The position numbers were made by a program, and so were the translations under genes. From contig NZ_JBDJAC010000006.1 of the NCBI RefSeq assembly GCF_039652615.1, positions 186,001-250,000 on the forward strand: a stretch of 64,000 nt of DNA, in the 5' to 3' direction. Origin of the DNA: Fulvimarina sp039652615 (GTDB lineage: Bacteria; Pseudomonadota; Alphaproteobacteria; Rhizobiales; Rhizobiaceae). Positions 17,898 to 27,868 of the stretch are shown here, one piece after another (position 1 is the stretch's first letter; each line of letters starts with the position of its first letter). Below the pieces are notes generated by a model, which did not search any database, had not been told where the DNA came from, and was given only the letters and a program-made list of their open reading frames with translations.

Positions 17898-18917
17898 ATG
17901 ACCATGAAATTCCTGACTGCGGCCCTCGGACTGTCTGTCGCGGCCCTCGCGACCTCCGGTGCCCAGGCTCAGACCGTCGACACCGTCAAGGAGCGCGGAA
18001 CGCTGCGCTGCGGCGTGAACACCGGCCTGCCGGGCTTCGCATCGCAGAACGACCAGGGCGAATGGCAGGGCCTCGACGTCGACTACTGCCGCGCCATCGC
18101 AACCGCTGTGCTCGGTGATCCGACCAAGGTGACCTTCTCGCCGCTCTCGGCCGTGCAGCGCTTCCCGGCCCTGCAAAACAACGAGATCGACGTGCTCGCC
18201 CGGAACACGACCTGGACGATGGACCGCGACACCGCGCTCGGCCTCGATTTCGCTGGCGTCAACTATTATGACGGCCAGGGCTTCATGGTGAAGAACGACC
18301 TTGGCGTGAACTCGGCGCTCGAGCTGTCCGGCGCCACGGTCTGCGTCCAGTCCGGCACGACGACCGAACTGAACCTTGCCGACTACTTCAAGGCCAACAA
18401 CATGGATTACAATCCGGTTGTCATCGAGTCCCAGTCGGACGTGAACTCCGCCTACGACTCCGGCCGTTGCGACGTTTTGACGACGGATGCCTCGGGCCTT
18501 GCCGCCTCACGCCTCGAGATGTCGAACCCGGACAACAACACCATCCTGCCGGAAATCATCTCGAAAGAGCCGCTTGGCCCTGCCGTTCGCCAGGGTGACG
18601 ACCAGTGGGCCGACGTCGTGCGCTGGACCCACTATGCGCTGCTCAACGCCGAGGAAATGGGCATCACCCAGGACAACGTCGATGAAATGAAGCAGTCGGA
18701 GAATCCTGATGTGCGCCGTCTTCTCGGCGAGGATCAGGACTTCGGCGCGCCGCTCGGTCTGCCGAAGGACTGGGCCGCACAGGTCATCTCGGCCGTCGGC
18801 AACTATGGCGAGATCTTCGAGCGCAATATCGGCGTCAACACGCCGCTGAAGATCCAGCGCGGCCAGAACGCACTCTGGACCGATGGCGGTCTGCAGTACG
18901 GCATGCCGATTCGCTAA
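17898..18917 (+). CDS. aapJ: General L-amino-acid ABC transporter, periplasmic binding protein
   Basis: Periplasmic receptor of the Aap/Bzt amino-acid importer. 339 residues with a signal peptide ending AQA at about residue 25, then ERGTLRCGVNTGLPGFA, the usual SBP_bac_3 opening, and VQSGTTTELNLADYF. The AapJ-type length (about 340) and gene order J-Q-M-P distinguish it from small glutamine-binding proteins. AGGGAAAC precedes the ATG. It is followed by a hairpin, then aapQ. In rhizobia Aap takes up a broad range of L-amino acids; the range here is inferred. Confidence 0.94.
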   Translation: MTMKFLTAALGLSVAALATSGAQAQTVDTVKERGTLRCGVNTGLPGFASQNDQGEWQGLDVDYCRAIATAVLGDPTKVTFSPLSAVQRFPALQNNEIDVLARNTTWTMDRDTALGLDFAGVNYYDGQGFMVKNDLGVNSALELSGATVCVQSGTTTELNLADYFKANNMDYNPVVIESQSDVNSAYDSGRCDVLTTDASGLAASRLEMSNPDNNTILPEIISKEPLGPAVRQGDDQWADVVRWTHYALLNAEEMGITQDNVDEMKQSENPDVRRLLGEDQDFGAPLGLPKDWAAQVISAVGNYGEIFERNIGVNTPLKIQRGQNALWTDGGLQYGMPIR

Positions 18918-18934
18918 GGCACCAAGAGCGGAGG

Positions 18935-18953
18935 CGGGCGCGTTTTGCGCCCG
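18935..18953 (+). terminator. Hairpin between aapJ and aapQ (attenuator)
   Basis: CGGGCGC / GCGCCCG with a 5-nt GTTTT loop, 18 nt after the aapJ stop and without a T tract. Likely protects the aapJ 3' end or partly attenuates transcription into the permease genes. Confidence 0.5.
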
Positions 18954-19056
18954 TACTTCGCCGTCGAGCGTGAAAAGAAGCGGGGTCGACCGGGTTTGGC
19001 CGGTCCCGCCCTGACACAACAAAAATGATAAGAAGCCCTTACCCGAAGAGGTTTGA

Positions 19057-20259
19057 ATGGCTACGGATATCGAGACGTCCGGCGGCGCCCGCGCGTCGTC
19101 ATCGTCTTCGTCGGGATTGTTGAACAATCCGGTCTTCCGGTCGATCGCCATCCAGGCGACGCTGATTATCGGGATTGCCCTGTTCGTCTGGTGGCTGGTC
19201 GACAACACCTCCCGCAACCTTGCCCAGGCGAATATCGCGTCCGGCTTCGGCTTTCTTTCCGAGCGCGCCGGTTTCGATATTGGCCAGACACCGATCAGCT
19301 ATTCCAATTCCTCGACCTACGGCCATGCGCTTCTGGTCGGTTTGGTGAACACGCTGATCGTCGCGGGCGCGGGCATCGTTTTCGCGACAATCGTCGGCTT
19401 CATCATCGGGATCGGCCGGCTGTCGCAAAACTTCCTCGTCCGGCTTCTCTCGACGGTCTATGTCGAGACCTTCCGGAACATCCCGCCGCTGCTCGTGATC
19501 CTGTTCTGGTATTTCGGCGTGATTTCCGCGCTCGGCAGTCCGCGCGGCATTCCCGAGAATCCGTTCGGTTTCTACCTGACCAATCGCGGCCTCCAGACGC
19601 CGAGCTTCACCTTCGAGGTCCTTGCCTGGGTGAGTTTCGCTGTCTTCGTCATCGGTGTCGTCGCCGCCATCGTGCTCGCTCGCCGCAACAAGAAGCATCA
19701 GCTGAAGACCGGCGATCGCAAGCCGATGCTGTGGCCGGTCCTTGGCCTCGTCATCGGCCTGCCGGTCATCGCCTTCCTCGTGACCGGTCTTCCGGCAACG
19801 ATCAACGTTCCGGTGCCCTCGCGCTTCAACCTTCAGGGCGGCTTCCAGATCAAGCCGGAATTCGTGGCGCTCTTCCTCGCGCTTTCGCTCTACACCGCGG
19901 CCTTCATCGCGGAGATCGTGCGCGCCGGCATCATGTCGGTCTCCAAGGGGCAGACGGAAGCGGCCTCGGCCCTTGGATTGCGCCGCGGAATGACCCTGCG
20001 GCTCGTCATCGTGCCCCAGGCCTTCCGGGTCATCATTCCGCCGCTGACCAGCCAGTATCTCAATCTCATCAAGAACTCCTCGCTGGGCCTTGCCATCGGC
20101 TATCCGGAGCTCTTCGCCATCGGAACCACTGTGCTTAACCAGTCCGGCCAGTCTATCGAGATCATCGTCATCTGCATGGGGATCTATCTCTCCATCAGCA
20201 TCGCGGTCTCGATCTTCATGAACTGGTTCAATTCCAAGATGGCCTTGGCCGAGCGGTAG
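19057..20259 (+). CDS. aapQ: Amino-acid ABC transporter permease AapQ
   Basis: Inner-membrane permease, 400 residues, one half of the AapQM heterodimer. Hydrophobic segments occur at about residues 28-48, 87-120, 140-160, 190-212, 228-246 and in the C-terminal third. The EAA loop reads QTEAASALGLRRGMTLRLVIVPQAFR and marks contact with AapP. The long insert between early helices is normal for AapQ. Weak ribosome site (GAAGAGG) about 10 nt before the ATG. 12 nt separate it from aapM. Confidence 0.94.
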   Translation: MATDIETSGGARASSSSSSGLLNNPVFRSIAIQATLIIGIALFVWWLVDNTSRNLAQANIASGFGFLSERAGFDIGQTPISYSNSSTYGHALLVGLVNTLIVAGAGIVFATIVGFIIGIGRLSQNFLVRLLSTVYVETFRNIPPLLVILFWYFGVISALGSPRGIPENPFGFYLTNRGLQTPSFTFEVLAWVSFAVFVIGVVAAIVLARRNKKHQLKTGDRKPMLWPVLGLVIGLPVIAFLVTGLPATINVPVPSRFNLQGGFQIKPEFVALFLALSLYTAAFIAEIVRAGIMSVSKGQTEAASALGLRRGMTLRLVIVPQAFRVIIPPLTSQYLNLIKNSSLGLAIGYPELFAIGTTVLNQSGQSIEIIVICMGIYLSISIAVSIFMNWFNSKMALAER

Positions 20260-20271
20260 AAAGTCCGATCC

Positions 20272-21765
20272 ATGCAGGAACACGCCAACGCTTACGTCTC
20301 GACCAAGGAACTGCCGCAGCTCCCGCCGCCGGAAAGCGACGCCGGTCCCATCGCAGTGCTTCGCAAGAACCTCTTCGCGACCCCGATCGACACGATCCTG
20401 ACGCTCGTCTGCGCCAGCTTCATCGTCTGGGCTGGCTGGCAGGTCTTCACCTTCGTCTGGCTCGACGCCGTTTTCCAGGGCTCCGACCGTGAGGCCTGTC
20501 TCGTCGAAGGCGGCGGCCACGGCGGCGCCTGCTGGGCCTTCGTCGAGGCGAAGTTCGGTCAATTCATCTACGGCACCTATCCTTTGGCCGAACGCTGGCG
20601 GGTCGATACCGTCTTCGTGCTCCTGGCGGTTCTCGTCGCCGGGCTGCTGATCCCGAAAGTGCCCTACAAGAAGATCAATGCGATCCTGCTCTTCGCAGTC
20701 TTCCCGGTCGCGACGCTGGTTCTCCTGACCGGCGGAGAGTTCAACATGGCCGGTGGCGCGATCGCTCTCGTCTTCGTCCTCGCCGCCGCTGCTACCCTGA
20801 GCGCCGTCGGGTCGGTGCCTCGCATCAGCTTTTCGCGCATCGAAATGCGGATTGCGACCTGGTTCCTCCTTGGCGCCCTCGCATTGATGCTGCTCGCGAT
20901 CGTGCTCGATTGGGGTTCCGTCGAGATTTTGGGTTTCTCGTTCAGCTATTTCACCCTGATCGCCTTCTTCGGCGCACTCGGTGCGATCGGCCTTGCGATC
21001 ATGGTCGGCTTCGGCTCCGGTCAGGCGACGATCGGAAGCATGGTGACGCCGGCCATCGTCGCGATCCTCTTCATTTTCGCGATGACGGCGGATTTCGGCC
21101 TGCGCCATGTGTCGACTCATCTTTGGGGCGGGCTGATGCTGACGCTCGTCGTCGCTCTCTCGGGCATCGCTGCCTCCCTTCCACTAGGCGTGCTGCTTGC
21201 GCTCGGACGTCGTTCGGATATGCCGGCGGTGCGGCTGATCTGCGTGATCTTCATCGAGTTCTGGCGCGGTGTTCCCCTGATCACCGTGCTCTTCATGGCG
21301 ACGTTCATGCTGCCGCTGTTCATGCCGGAGGGCGTGAATTTCAACTCGCTCCTGAGGGCCCTCGTCGGCGTCGCGCTGTTCGCGTCCGCCTACATGGCCG
21401 AGGTCATCCGTGGCGGTCTGCAGGCGATCCCGAAAGGGCAGTATGAAGGCGCCGATGCCATGGCGCTCAGCTACTGGCAGAAGACCCGGCTGATCATCCT
21501 CCCCCAGGCTTTGAAGATCGTCATTCCCGGCATCGTCAACACCTTCATCGGCCTCTTCAAGGATACCTCGCTCGTCTACATCATCGGCCTTGCCGATCTC
21601 CTCGGCACGGTTAAGCGCGGCTTTGCCGATCCGAACTGGATCACGCCGACGACGCCCGCGACGGGGCTTCTCTTCGCCGCCATCGTCTACTGGTGCTTCT
21701 GCTTCGGCATGTCGCGCTACTCGATCTTCGTCGAGCGCCGTCTCGACACCGGACACAAACGATAA
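20272..21765 (+). CDS. aapM: Amino-acid ABC transporter permease AapM, enlarged
   Basis: Second permease of the Aap importer. The N-terminus (ATPIDTILTL, GACWAFVEAKFGQFIYG) and C-terminus (EVIRGGLQAIPKGQ, the EAA loop, then MSRYSIFVERRLDTGHKR) are typical AapM. At 497 residues it is about 110 longer than the rhizobial AapM I remember (about 384). The extra stretch, residues about 158-275, adds four hydrophobic helices between LLTGGEFN and the core permease domain that starts near LWGGLMLTLVV. Reading frame and codon use are continuous, so this is a real insertion rather than a frameshift. Confidence 0.92.
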   Translation: MQEHANAYVSTKELPQLPPPESDAGPIAVLRKNLFATPIDTILTLVCASFIVWAGWQVFTFVWLDAVFQGSDREACLVEGGGHGGACWAFVEAKFGQFIYGTYPLAERWRVDTVFVLLAVLVAGLLIPKVPYKKINAILLFAVFPVATLVLLTGGEFNMAGGAIALVFVLAAAATLSAVGSVPRISFSRIEMRIATWFLLGALALMLLAIVLDWGSVEILGFSFSYFTLIAFFGALGAIGLAIMVGFGSGQATIGSMVTPAIVAILFIFAMTADFGLRHVSTHLWGGLMLTLVVALSGIAASLPLGVLLALGRRSDMPAVRLICVIFIEFWRGVPLITVLFMATFMLPLFMPEGVNFNSLLRALVGVALFASAYMAEVIRGGLQAIPKGQYEGADAMALSYWQKTRLIILPQALKIVIPGIVNTFIGLFKDTSLVYIIGLADLLGTVKRGFADPNWITPTTPATGLLFAAIVYWCFCFGMSRYSIFVERRLDTGHKR

Positions 21766-21778
21766 GGACCCGACCTCA

Positions 21779-22567
<789 letters not shown>

Positions 22568-22611
22568 TCGTGCGTCCACATGTCTGAGCCGGGCGGCGTA
22601 ACGGATCCCGG

Positions 22612-22642
22612 CAAGCGTTGGCCGAACCCGGGCCGACGCTTG
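22612..22642 (+). terminator. Hairpin after aapP
   Basis: 12-bp stem CAAGCGTTGGCC / GGCCGACGCTTG (one G-T wobble) with a 7-nt loop. No T tract follows, so termination is uncertain, but the position at the operon end is suggestive. Confidence 0.5.
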
Positions 22643-22777
22643 GAGCTGTATGCCTGAACGTCAGGCGTCGTTGGCGGGAGAACCGTGTATCCGGCTAAAT
22701 TCGCCGGAACGCCAGATCACGTTTCACGTTACCAGAGCGGGACGCCGCATGAGTACGCATTTCCGTGCTCCAGGGAC

Positions 22778-23983
22778 ATGACTTTGGCAAAAAAACAAGA
22801 AAAAGCAGCTGGCGACGGTTCCGGCTCGGCAACGGCGATTGGGCTTTTGGCGAGCCAATCGTTCGAGACTGGTCCGCGCTGGGCCGTGATCGGCATATTC
22901 TTCATGATGCTCTTCGGCGGGCTCTACCTCACGGCGAGCTTCGTCCTGCCTGTGATCGTCGCTCTGCTCTTCGCTCTCGTGATGAGCCCGATCGTGCGCT
23001 TCCTGCGGCGCCGGCTCAAGATCTGGGAGCCGGTCTCCGCCTTTTTCCTCGTGATTGGGTCTCTGGCGCTCCTCACGTTCGGCTTTTACATGCTGAGCGA
23101 TCCGATCACGAAGATCATTACCAACGCGCCGGACTATGCCCGGGCCGTCGATCGGGAGATTCGAACCGTCCAGGCCCGCTTCGAGCGCCTTCAGGAAGCG
23201 AGTGAGTCCGTTGGAACCGGAGATGGCGAGGATGCCACCGATAAATTGCCGCCATCGCCCTTCGGCCAGCCTCCGCAGCAGAATAGCGATGGTCCGCAGG
23301 AAGTCGTCGTCAAGAATCCCGGGCTGATCGACAACGCGACGAACGAACTGCCTGCGATCATCGCGTCTATCGTCTTCGCACTGGTGTTTCTGTTCTTCCT
23401 GCTGGCCTCCGGCGACATGTTCTATGCCAAGCTCGTGCGGCTCATGCCGACGCTGTCCGACAAGAAGCGCGCGCTCCACATCGCCCACGATATCGAGCGT
23501 GAACTGTCGCGCTACTTCCTGACGATCACGATCATCAACACAGGTCTCGGCATCGCGATCGGAACGGGCCTCTGGTATGTCGGCATGCCGACCCCGGTGG
23601 TTTTCGGCGCGCTCGCCACGCTTCTCAACTTCATCCCCTATCTTGGTGCTCTCTTCGGCATGGCGCTCGTCGGCGTGATCGCGCTCGCCGAATTTGGCAG
23701 CCTCGGCAATGCGGCCATTCCCGTTCTGGTCTACCTTGCCTGTACCACCGTCGAGGGGCAGTTCGTGACGCCGACGATCGTCGGGCGCAGACTGCAGATG
23801 AATGCGGCCGCCGTCTTCCTCTCGGTCGCCTTCTGGGGCTGGATCTGGGGGGTCCTCGGCATGTTCCTCGCCGTACCCCTGATGGTGGCGATCAAGGTCT
23901 TTGCGACCTACACCGAAAGCCTGTCGCCGCTGGGTGCGTTCCTGTCCGGCGAAGACACCCCGCATGAGGAAGACGACGAGTGA
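22778..23983 (+). CDS. AI-2E/PerM-family membrane transporter
   Basis: 401-residue integral membrane protein of the AI-2E transporter (PerM/YdiK) family, with about eight helices. Paired N-terminal helices (GIFFMMLFGGLYLTASFVLPVIV...) are followed by a hydrophilic loop at about residues 115-205 rich in E, D, P and Q, then the conserved C-terminal half with TPVVFGALATLLNFIPYLG and VEGQFVTPTIVGRR. Members move small molecules or ions; function here is unknown. I place the start at ATG 22778 (MTLAKKQEK); upstream in-frame residues look non-coding. The acidic C-tail HEEDDE is notable. Confidence 0.85.
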   Translation: MTLAKKQEKAAGDGSGSATAIGLLASQSFETGPRWAVIGIFFMMLFGGLYLTASFVLPVIVALLFALVMSPIVRFLRRRLKIWEPVSAFFLVIGSLALLTFGFYMLSDPITKIITNAPDYARAVDREIRTVQARFERLQEASESVGTGDGEDATDKLPPSPFGQPPQQNSDGPQEVVVKNPGLIDNATNELPAIIASIVFALVFLFFLLASGDMFYAKLVRLMPTLSDKKRALHIAHDIERELSRYFLTITIINTGLGIAIGTGLWYVGMPTPVVFGALATLLNFIPYLGALFGMALVGVIALAEFGSLGNAAIPVLVYLACTTVEGQFVTPTIVGRRLQMNAAAVFLSVAFWGWIWGVLGMFLAVPLMVAIKVFATYTESLSPLGAFLSGEDTPHEEDDE

Positions 23984-24108
23984 GCGCTGATACGACTTCC
24001 GTCTGATCGCCTTTGGACAATCGATGACGCCGATGCGTTCGGCGGCGTGATGCGGAAGCTCTTCAAAAGCAAGTTTCCCTGGACGGGATGCTCACCTCCG
24101 CCCAAAAG

Positions 24109-24133
24109 AAAACCGGGCCTGAGGCCCGGTTTT
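24109..24133. terminator. Bidirectional intrinsic terminator
   Basis: Perfect 11-bp stem AAAACCGGGCC / GGCCCGGTTTT with a 3-nt loop, T-rich on both sides. It lies 125 nt after the PerM-family gene on the plus strand and 55 nt after the 27-residue gene on the minus strand, and can serve both. Confidence 0.82.
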
Positions 24134-24187
24134 CCGTAAATTCTATCTGACAGGTCGCTCGGACACAGAGCCGAGTCTGGACGGTCT

Positions 24188-24271
24188 CTACAGAACGCCC
24201 ACGACCATCGCCCCGATGAAGGCGAACGCGGCACACACCATCACAAAGTTAAAAGAACGCATGACTTCCAT
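24188..24271 (-). CDS. 27-residue single-helix membrane peptide
   Basis: A very short gene: ATG 24271, AAGGAG 8 nt upstream, stop at 24188, and a terminator 55 nt further on. The product has a short polar start (MEVMRSFN) and one hydrophobic segment, FVMVCAAFAFIGAMVVGVL, that would span the membrane with one cysteine. I do not recognise a named family; small membrane peptides of this type are common in rhizobia and often missed by annotation. The signals around it are better than expected by chance. Confidence 0.6.
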   Translation of the reverse strand: MEVMRSFNFVMVCAAFAFIGAMVVGVL

Positions 24272-24553
24272 GTGTCTGTCTCCTTCCCCGGCGTAGCGGC
24301 CGTTTCCCGATGGGAAAAACAACACGCGCGCCCAAGTTTTCACCGGCCGGACTGATCTGCGTCTCCGGCTATATCGGCGGTAATGCAGAAGGTGGTCGAA
24401 GGAGACGCGAGGCACAAGAGGGATCTTATGCTGCAGCGCACACGGCGATGCGCGGAACGTCGGCAAGAATAGGGCAGAAGCGTTCCAGCATAGGCACTCG
24501 CCTCATTTCGCAAATGCATATCAAAACTTTAAAGAGAAATGTGTCGGCTTCAA

Positions 24554-25825
24554 TTAAACGGCCGAGATCGCCTGTTCCAGAGCCGCAGCTATTGCGAGCG
24601 CGCGCGCGTCACGCCCGAATCTTGCGACGATCGAGATTCCCAGAGGCAGTCCGTCCGAGGTCGATAGACCGGGTACGTTGACGACCGGATTTCCGGTGAG
24701 CGTCCAGAGCTTCGAGATCGTTGGGTCGCCAGTGGACGACAGTCCTTCCGGGGCAGGGCCGTATGCCGATGGCGCGACGATCGCGTCGACGCTTTCGAAG
24801 AGCGCGTTCGCTGCCTTGCGGGCGACCCGTGCCGCACGGCGGGCGGTATCGTATTCCTCCGGCAAGACCTTGAGCCCATCGTCGAGGATCGCCTTTACCT
24901 TCGGCCCCATGCGGGTGCCTTCACTGCGGTGCTCGTGCATCAGCGCGCGGCTCGCCTCATAGCCCTGGATCGCCATATGGGCGTCCCGGCCTTCCTCAAG
25001 AGAGCCCGGCTCTTCCATCTCGACGATGCGCGCGCCTGCCTTTTCCGCGAGATCCCGCACACTCTGGAGTGCCGCGACCATGGACGGTTCGATTCGGTCG
25101 TCGAGCTTCGTGCGGTAAAAGCCGAGCGTCAGACCGGAAAGGGTCTCTTCGTGTCCTACACGCAAGGAGCGACCGGTGAGGAGGTCGGCGAAAAGCGCGA
25201 CGTCGCGAACGCTTGGTGCAAAGAGGCCGGCCGTATCGAGGGACCAGGCGAAGGTCTTCATGCCGACCGTCGGCAACAGGCGGAAGCTGGGCTTGAAGCC
25301 GGCGATACCGCAATAGGATGCGGGCCGCACGACGGAGGCTCCGGTCTGGGAACCGTAAGCAGCAGCGCAGAAACCAGCGGCAATCGCCGCCGCCGACCCG
25401 GAGGACGAACCGCCCGGCGTATGACCTGGGGCCGCCGGGTTTTTCGTCTCCTTTGGGTCAATCGAGGCAAGCTCCGTGGTCACGGTCTTGCCCATGACCG
25501 TCGCGCCCCCGGCGCGGGCCATCGCGACGAGGGGTGCATCGAACCTGGGCCGATGCCCGGCATAGAGCGGCGAGCCCATCTCGGTCGGCATGTCGGCGGT
25601 ATCGAAGATGTCCTTGATGCCGATCGGGATGCCGGCGAGCGGACCTTGGAAAGCATCAGTCGTCTCGTCCGCAAGGCAGACGAACGCACCGATGTCGCCG
25701 TCACGTGCGGCAATTCGGGAGCGGCTTTCGGCAATGACATCGGCTGGCGCAAGCGATCCCTCGCCGATCGCTTCGAGGATGTCACAGACGCCGAGGCGGT
25801 CGCGGTCGAGGGCAGCTGATGGCAT
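24554..25825 (-). CDS. Amidase (amidase signature family)
   Basis: Hydrolase of the amidase signature family, 423 residues. The Ser-cisSer-Lys triad is readable: catalytic lysine in GIPIGIKDIFDT (about residue 68), GGSSSGSAAAIAAG, and the nucleophilic serine in SQTGASVVRPASYCGIAGFKPS (about residue 164). The family ranges from GatA to indoleacetamide, nicotinamide and aryl amidases; with no gatB or gatC adjacent this is a metabolic amidase of unknown substrate. Start ATG 25825 with AGGAG 5 nt upstream. Confidence 0.89.
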   Translation of the reverse strand: MPSAALDRDRLGVCDILEAIGEGSLAPADVIAESRSRIAARDGDIGAFVCLADETTDAFQGPLAGIPIGIKDIFDTADMPTEMGSPLYAGHRPRFDAPLVAMARAGGATVMGKTVTTELASIDPKETKNPAAPGHTPGGSSSGSAAAIAAGFCAAAYGSQTGASVVRPASYCGIAGFKPSFRLLPTVGMKTFAWSLDTAGLFAPSVRDVALFADLLTGRSLRVGHEETLSGLTLGFYRTKLDDRIEPSMVAALQSVRDLAEKAGARIVEMEEPGSLEEGRDAHMAIQGYEASRALMHEHRSEGTRMGPKVKAILDDGLKVLPEEYDTARRAARVARKAANALFESVDAIVAPSAYGPAPEGLSSTGDPTISKLWTLTGNPVVNVPGLSTSDGLPLGISIVARFGRDARALAIAAALEQAISAV

Positions 25826-25949
25826 GGGGCACTCCTGCGGGCGTGGTCTTGCCTGAAAGCCCATAGACTAGGGCCGCAAGCAGCGGAACCCACCCGGATC
25901 GTAGTGGGGCAACCGCAATAGTCACGGCTCGCCGTGGTTGGGGTGAGCG

Positions 25950-26732
25950 CTATCCAACCACCTTCAGGGTTCGATCCAAATGATCGGCGACCCAGGCAAA
26001 GGCAGCATCAATACTGTCCAGCGTGAACCGCGCGCCTTGAGCGGCCGGGCGCGCGATCATCACAACGGGGATGCCAAGGGCTCTGGCGGCCTCGACCTTG
26101 GCGTAGGAGCGGGCACCGCCTGAATTGCGGCAGACGAGATGGGTGATGTCGTGAGCGCTGAAGAGCTCGGCTTCCGCCGCCGCGGTCGGCCCGGGCTTGC
26201 CGCGAATGATGTCCGCCGGAAATCCGAGCGGCGAATCCGGCTGTTCGATCATGCGCAGGACCGGACGAAGATCGGTTCGCCCGTCAAATGCATTCAGATA
26301 TTGCCGCCCGAGCGCGATGAAGGGGCGCGCTCCGGCGGGGAGGGCGGTTGCCGCTTCGCGTTCGCTTGCGACCATGAGCCACTGCTCGCCCGCCTTTGGC
26401 TGCCATGGCGCACGGCACAGTTTCGTATGGGGGATGCCTTCGGCTGTCGCCGCGATCGCCGCATTGTCCGCAATGCGCGTTGCGAAGGGATGGGTCGCAT
26501 CAAGGAGGACGGCGATCTTTTCGTCCCTGAGATAGCGCGCAAGGCCGTCCGCTCCGCCGAAGCCGCCGCTGCGAACCGGAACGCGGTCCGGCAGATCCGG
26601 CTCGCGGGTTCGCCCTGCAAGGGACAGAATGATGTCGGCGTTCGGCGTCTCGCGACGAAGCCGCGCGGCAAGGGCGTTCGCCTCGCTCGTACCGCCGAGG
26701 ATCAGAACTCTCAAGCCTCTCTCACCGCACAT
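25950..26732 (-). CDS. cobK: Precorrin-6A (or cobalt-precorrin-6A) reductase
   Basis: NADPH-dependent reductase of the corrin ring pathway to vitamin B12. 260 residues. Family features are VLILGGTSEANALA at the N-terminus, LLDATHPFATRIADNA at about residue 75, and LVCRNSGGARSYAKVEAARALGIPVVMIARP near the C-terminus. The ATG (26732) overlaps the end of cbiD by 11 nt, so the two are translationally coupled. It is the last gene of cobS-cbiD-cobK. Confidence 0.92.
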   Translation of the reverse strand: MCGERGLRVLILGGTSEANALAARLRRETPNADIILSLAGRTREPDLPDRVPVRSGGFGGADGLARYLRDEKIAVLLDATHPFATRIADNAAIAATAEGIPHTKLCRAPWQPKAGEQWLMVASEREAATALPAGARPFIALGRQYLNAFDGRTDLRPVLRMIEQPDSPLGFPADIIRGKPGPTAAAEAELFSAHDITHLVCRNSGGARSYAKVEAARALGIPVVMIARPAAQGARFTLDSIDAAFAWVADHLDRTLKVVG

Positions 26733-27831
26733 GGGCGATCACCGTGCCGGCTCGGTCGACGACGATCACGTCGATCGCGATCGGAACCGCGAGACAGAGC
26801 CGCTCGGCCGTGCGTTTCGCGGCCATGCCGACCCGCCCGGCGAGATCGAAATCGGCCGCGATCGCCATGGAAAGAGCGTGACCTGCGGTATTGGCCGTTG
26901 CGAACTCCTCTGCGAGGCGGGGATGGCCCGCCGTCTCCGCAAGACCCTTCAGGAAGGCAAAGTCCACCTGACTGCGCCCGGAATGAAGGTCCATTGCGCC
27001 TTGGGCGAGTTTGGTCAGTTTTGCAAACCCGCCGGCGATCGTCAGCCGCTCGACGGGATGGGTGCGCAGATATTTGATGAGGCCGCCTGCGAAGTCGCCC
27101 ATGTCGAGAAAGGCGAGATCGGGAAGGTCGGGATAGATGCGGCGGGCTGCCGCCTCGCTGGACGCGCCCGTGGGGCCGACGAGGTGTTCGAGACCGGCCG
27201 CCCGAGCGACATCCACGCCGCGATGAATCGCATGGATCCACGACGCGCAGGAAAATGGATGGACGATGCCCGTCGTGCCGAGAACCGAGAGACCTCCCAC
27301 GATCCCGAGACGCGGGTTCCAGGTCTTTTCGGCAAGCTGTTCGCCGTCCGGGATCGCGATCGTGATCTCCACGCCGCAATCGCGGCCGTGGGCTGTCCGC
27401 AATTCATCGACGACCTCGCTCATCATGGCGCGCGGCACGGGATTGATCGCGGGCTCGCCGACGCCGAGTGGCAGACCCTCGCGCGTCACGGTGCCGACGC
27501 CCTTGCCGGCGCGGAAGACGGTCGCCAGTGTCTCCTGGGTCAGCCGCACGGTCGCGACAATTTCAGCAAGATGGGTGACGTCGGGATCATCTCCCGCATC
27601 CTTGATGATGCTGGCCGTCGCCCTGTCGCTTGTGATGTCCTGCCGGCACAGCGCGAAGGAGGGCGTTTCGCCTTTCGGGAGGCGGATCGTGACGGGATCT
27701 GGAAATTCGCCGGTGAACAGCGCATGGAGGGCCGCCTTCGTGGCGGCGGTGGCGCAGGCCCCCGTCGTCCAGCCGCGCCTGAGGCCGGTGGTGCCGTCTT
27801 TTCTCTTTGCTTCGTCCGGCTCTTCGCTCAT
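26722..27831 (-). CDS. cbiD: Cobalt-precorrin-5B (C1)-methyltransferase
   Basis: Methylates C1 of the corrin ring during cobalamin synthesis. 369 residues, normal CbiD length. The hallmark RRGWTTGACATAATKAAL is at residues about 18-35, with later glycine-rich motifs GEPAINPVPR and GTTGIVHPFS. CbiD is the enzyme of the anaerobic-type branch; here it overlaps cobK and follows cobS, indicating a mixed pathway as seen in other alphaproteobacteria. Start ATG at 27831, 37 nt from the cobS stop. Confidence 0.94.
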   Translation of the reverse strand: MSEEPDEAKRKDGTTGLRRGWTTGACATAATKAALHALFTGEFPDPVTIRLPKGETPSFALCRQDITSDRATASIIKDAGDDPDVTHLAEIVATVRLTQETLATVFRAGKGVGTVTREGLPLGVGEPAINPVPRAMMSEVVDELRTAHGRDCGVEITIAIPDGEQLAEKTWNPRLGIVGGLSVLGTTGIVHPFSCASWIHAIHRGVDVARAAGLEHLVGPTGASSEAAARRIYPDLPDLAFLDMGDFAGGLIKYLRTHPVERLTIAGGFAKLTKLAQGAMDLHSGRSQVDFAFLKGLAETAGHPRLAEEFATANTAGHALSMAIAADFDLAGRVGMAAKRTAERLCLAVPIAIDVIVVDRAGTVIAHVR

Positions 27832-27868
27832 GGCATGGTTATAAGCATCGGCAGGGCGCGCGAAAATC

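Noticed and set aside
19099..21120. 673-codon minus-strand open frame across aapQ-aapM
   Set aside because: Shadow of GC-rich coding DNA; acidic/histidine-rich nonsense composition, no ribosome site, and the plus-strand products are unmistakable ABC permeases.
22724..23965. 413-codon minus-strand open frame over the PerM-family gene
   Set aside because: Antisense shadow with Asp/Glu/Arg-rich composition; the plus-strand protein has family motifs and membrane segments.
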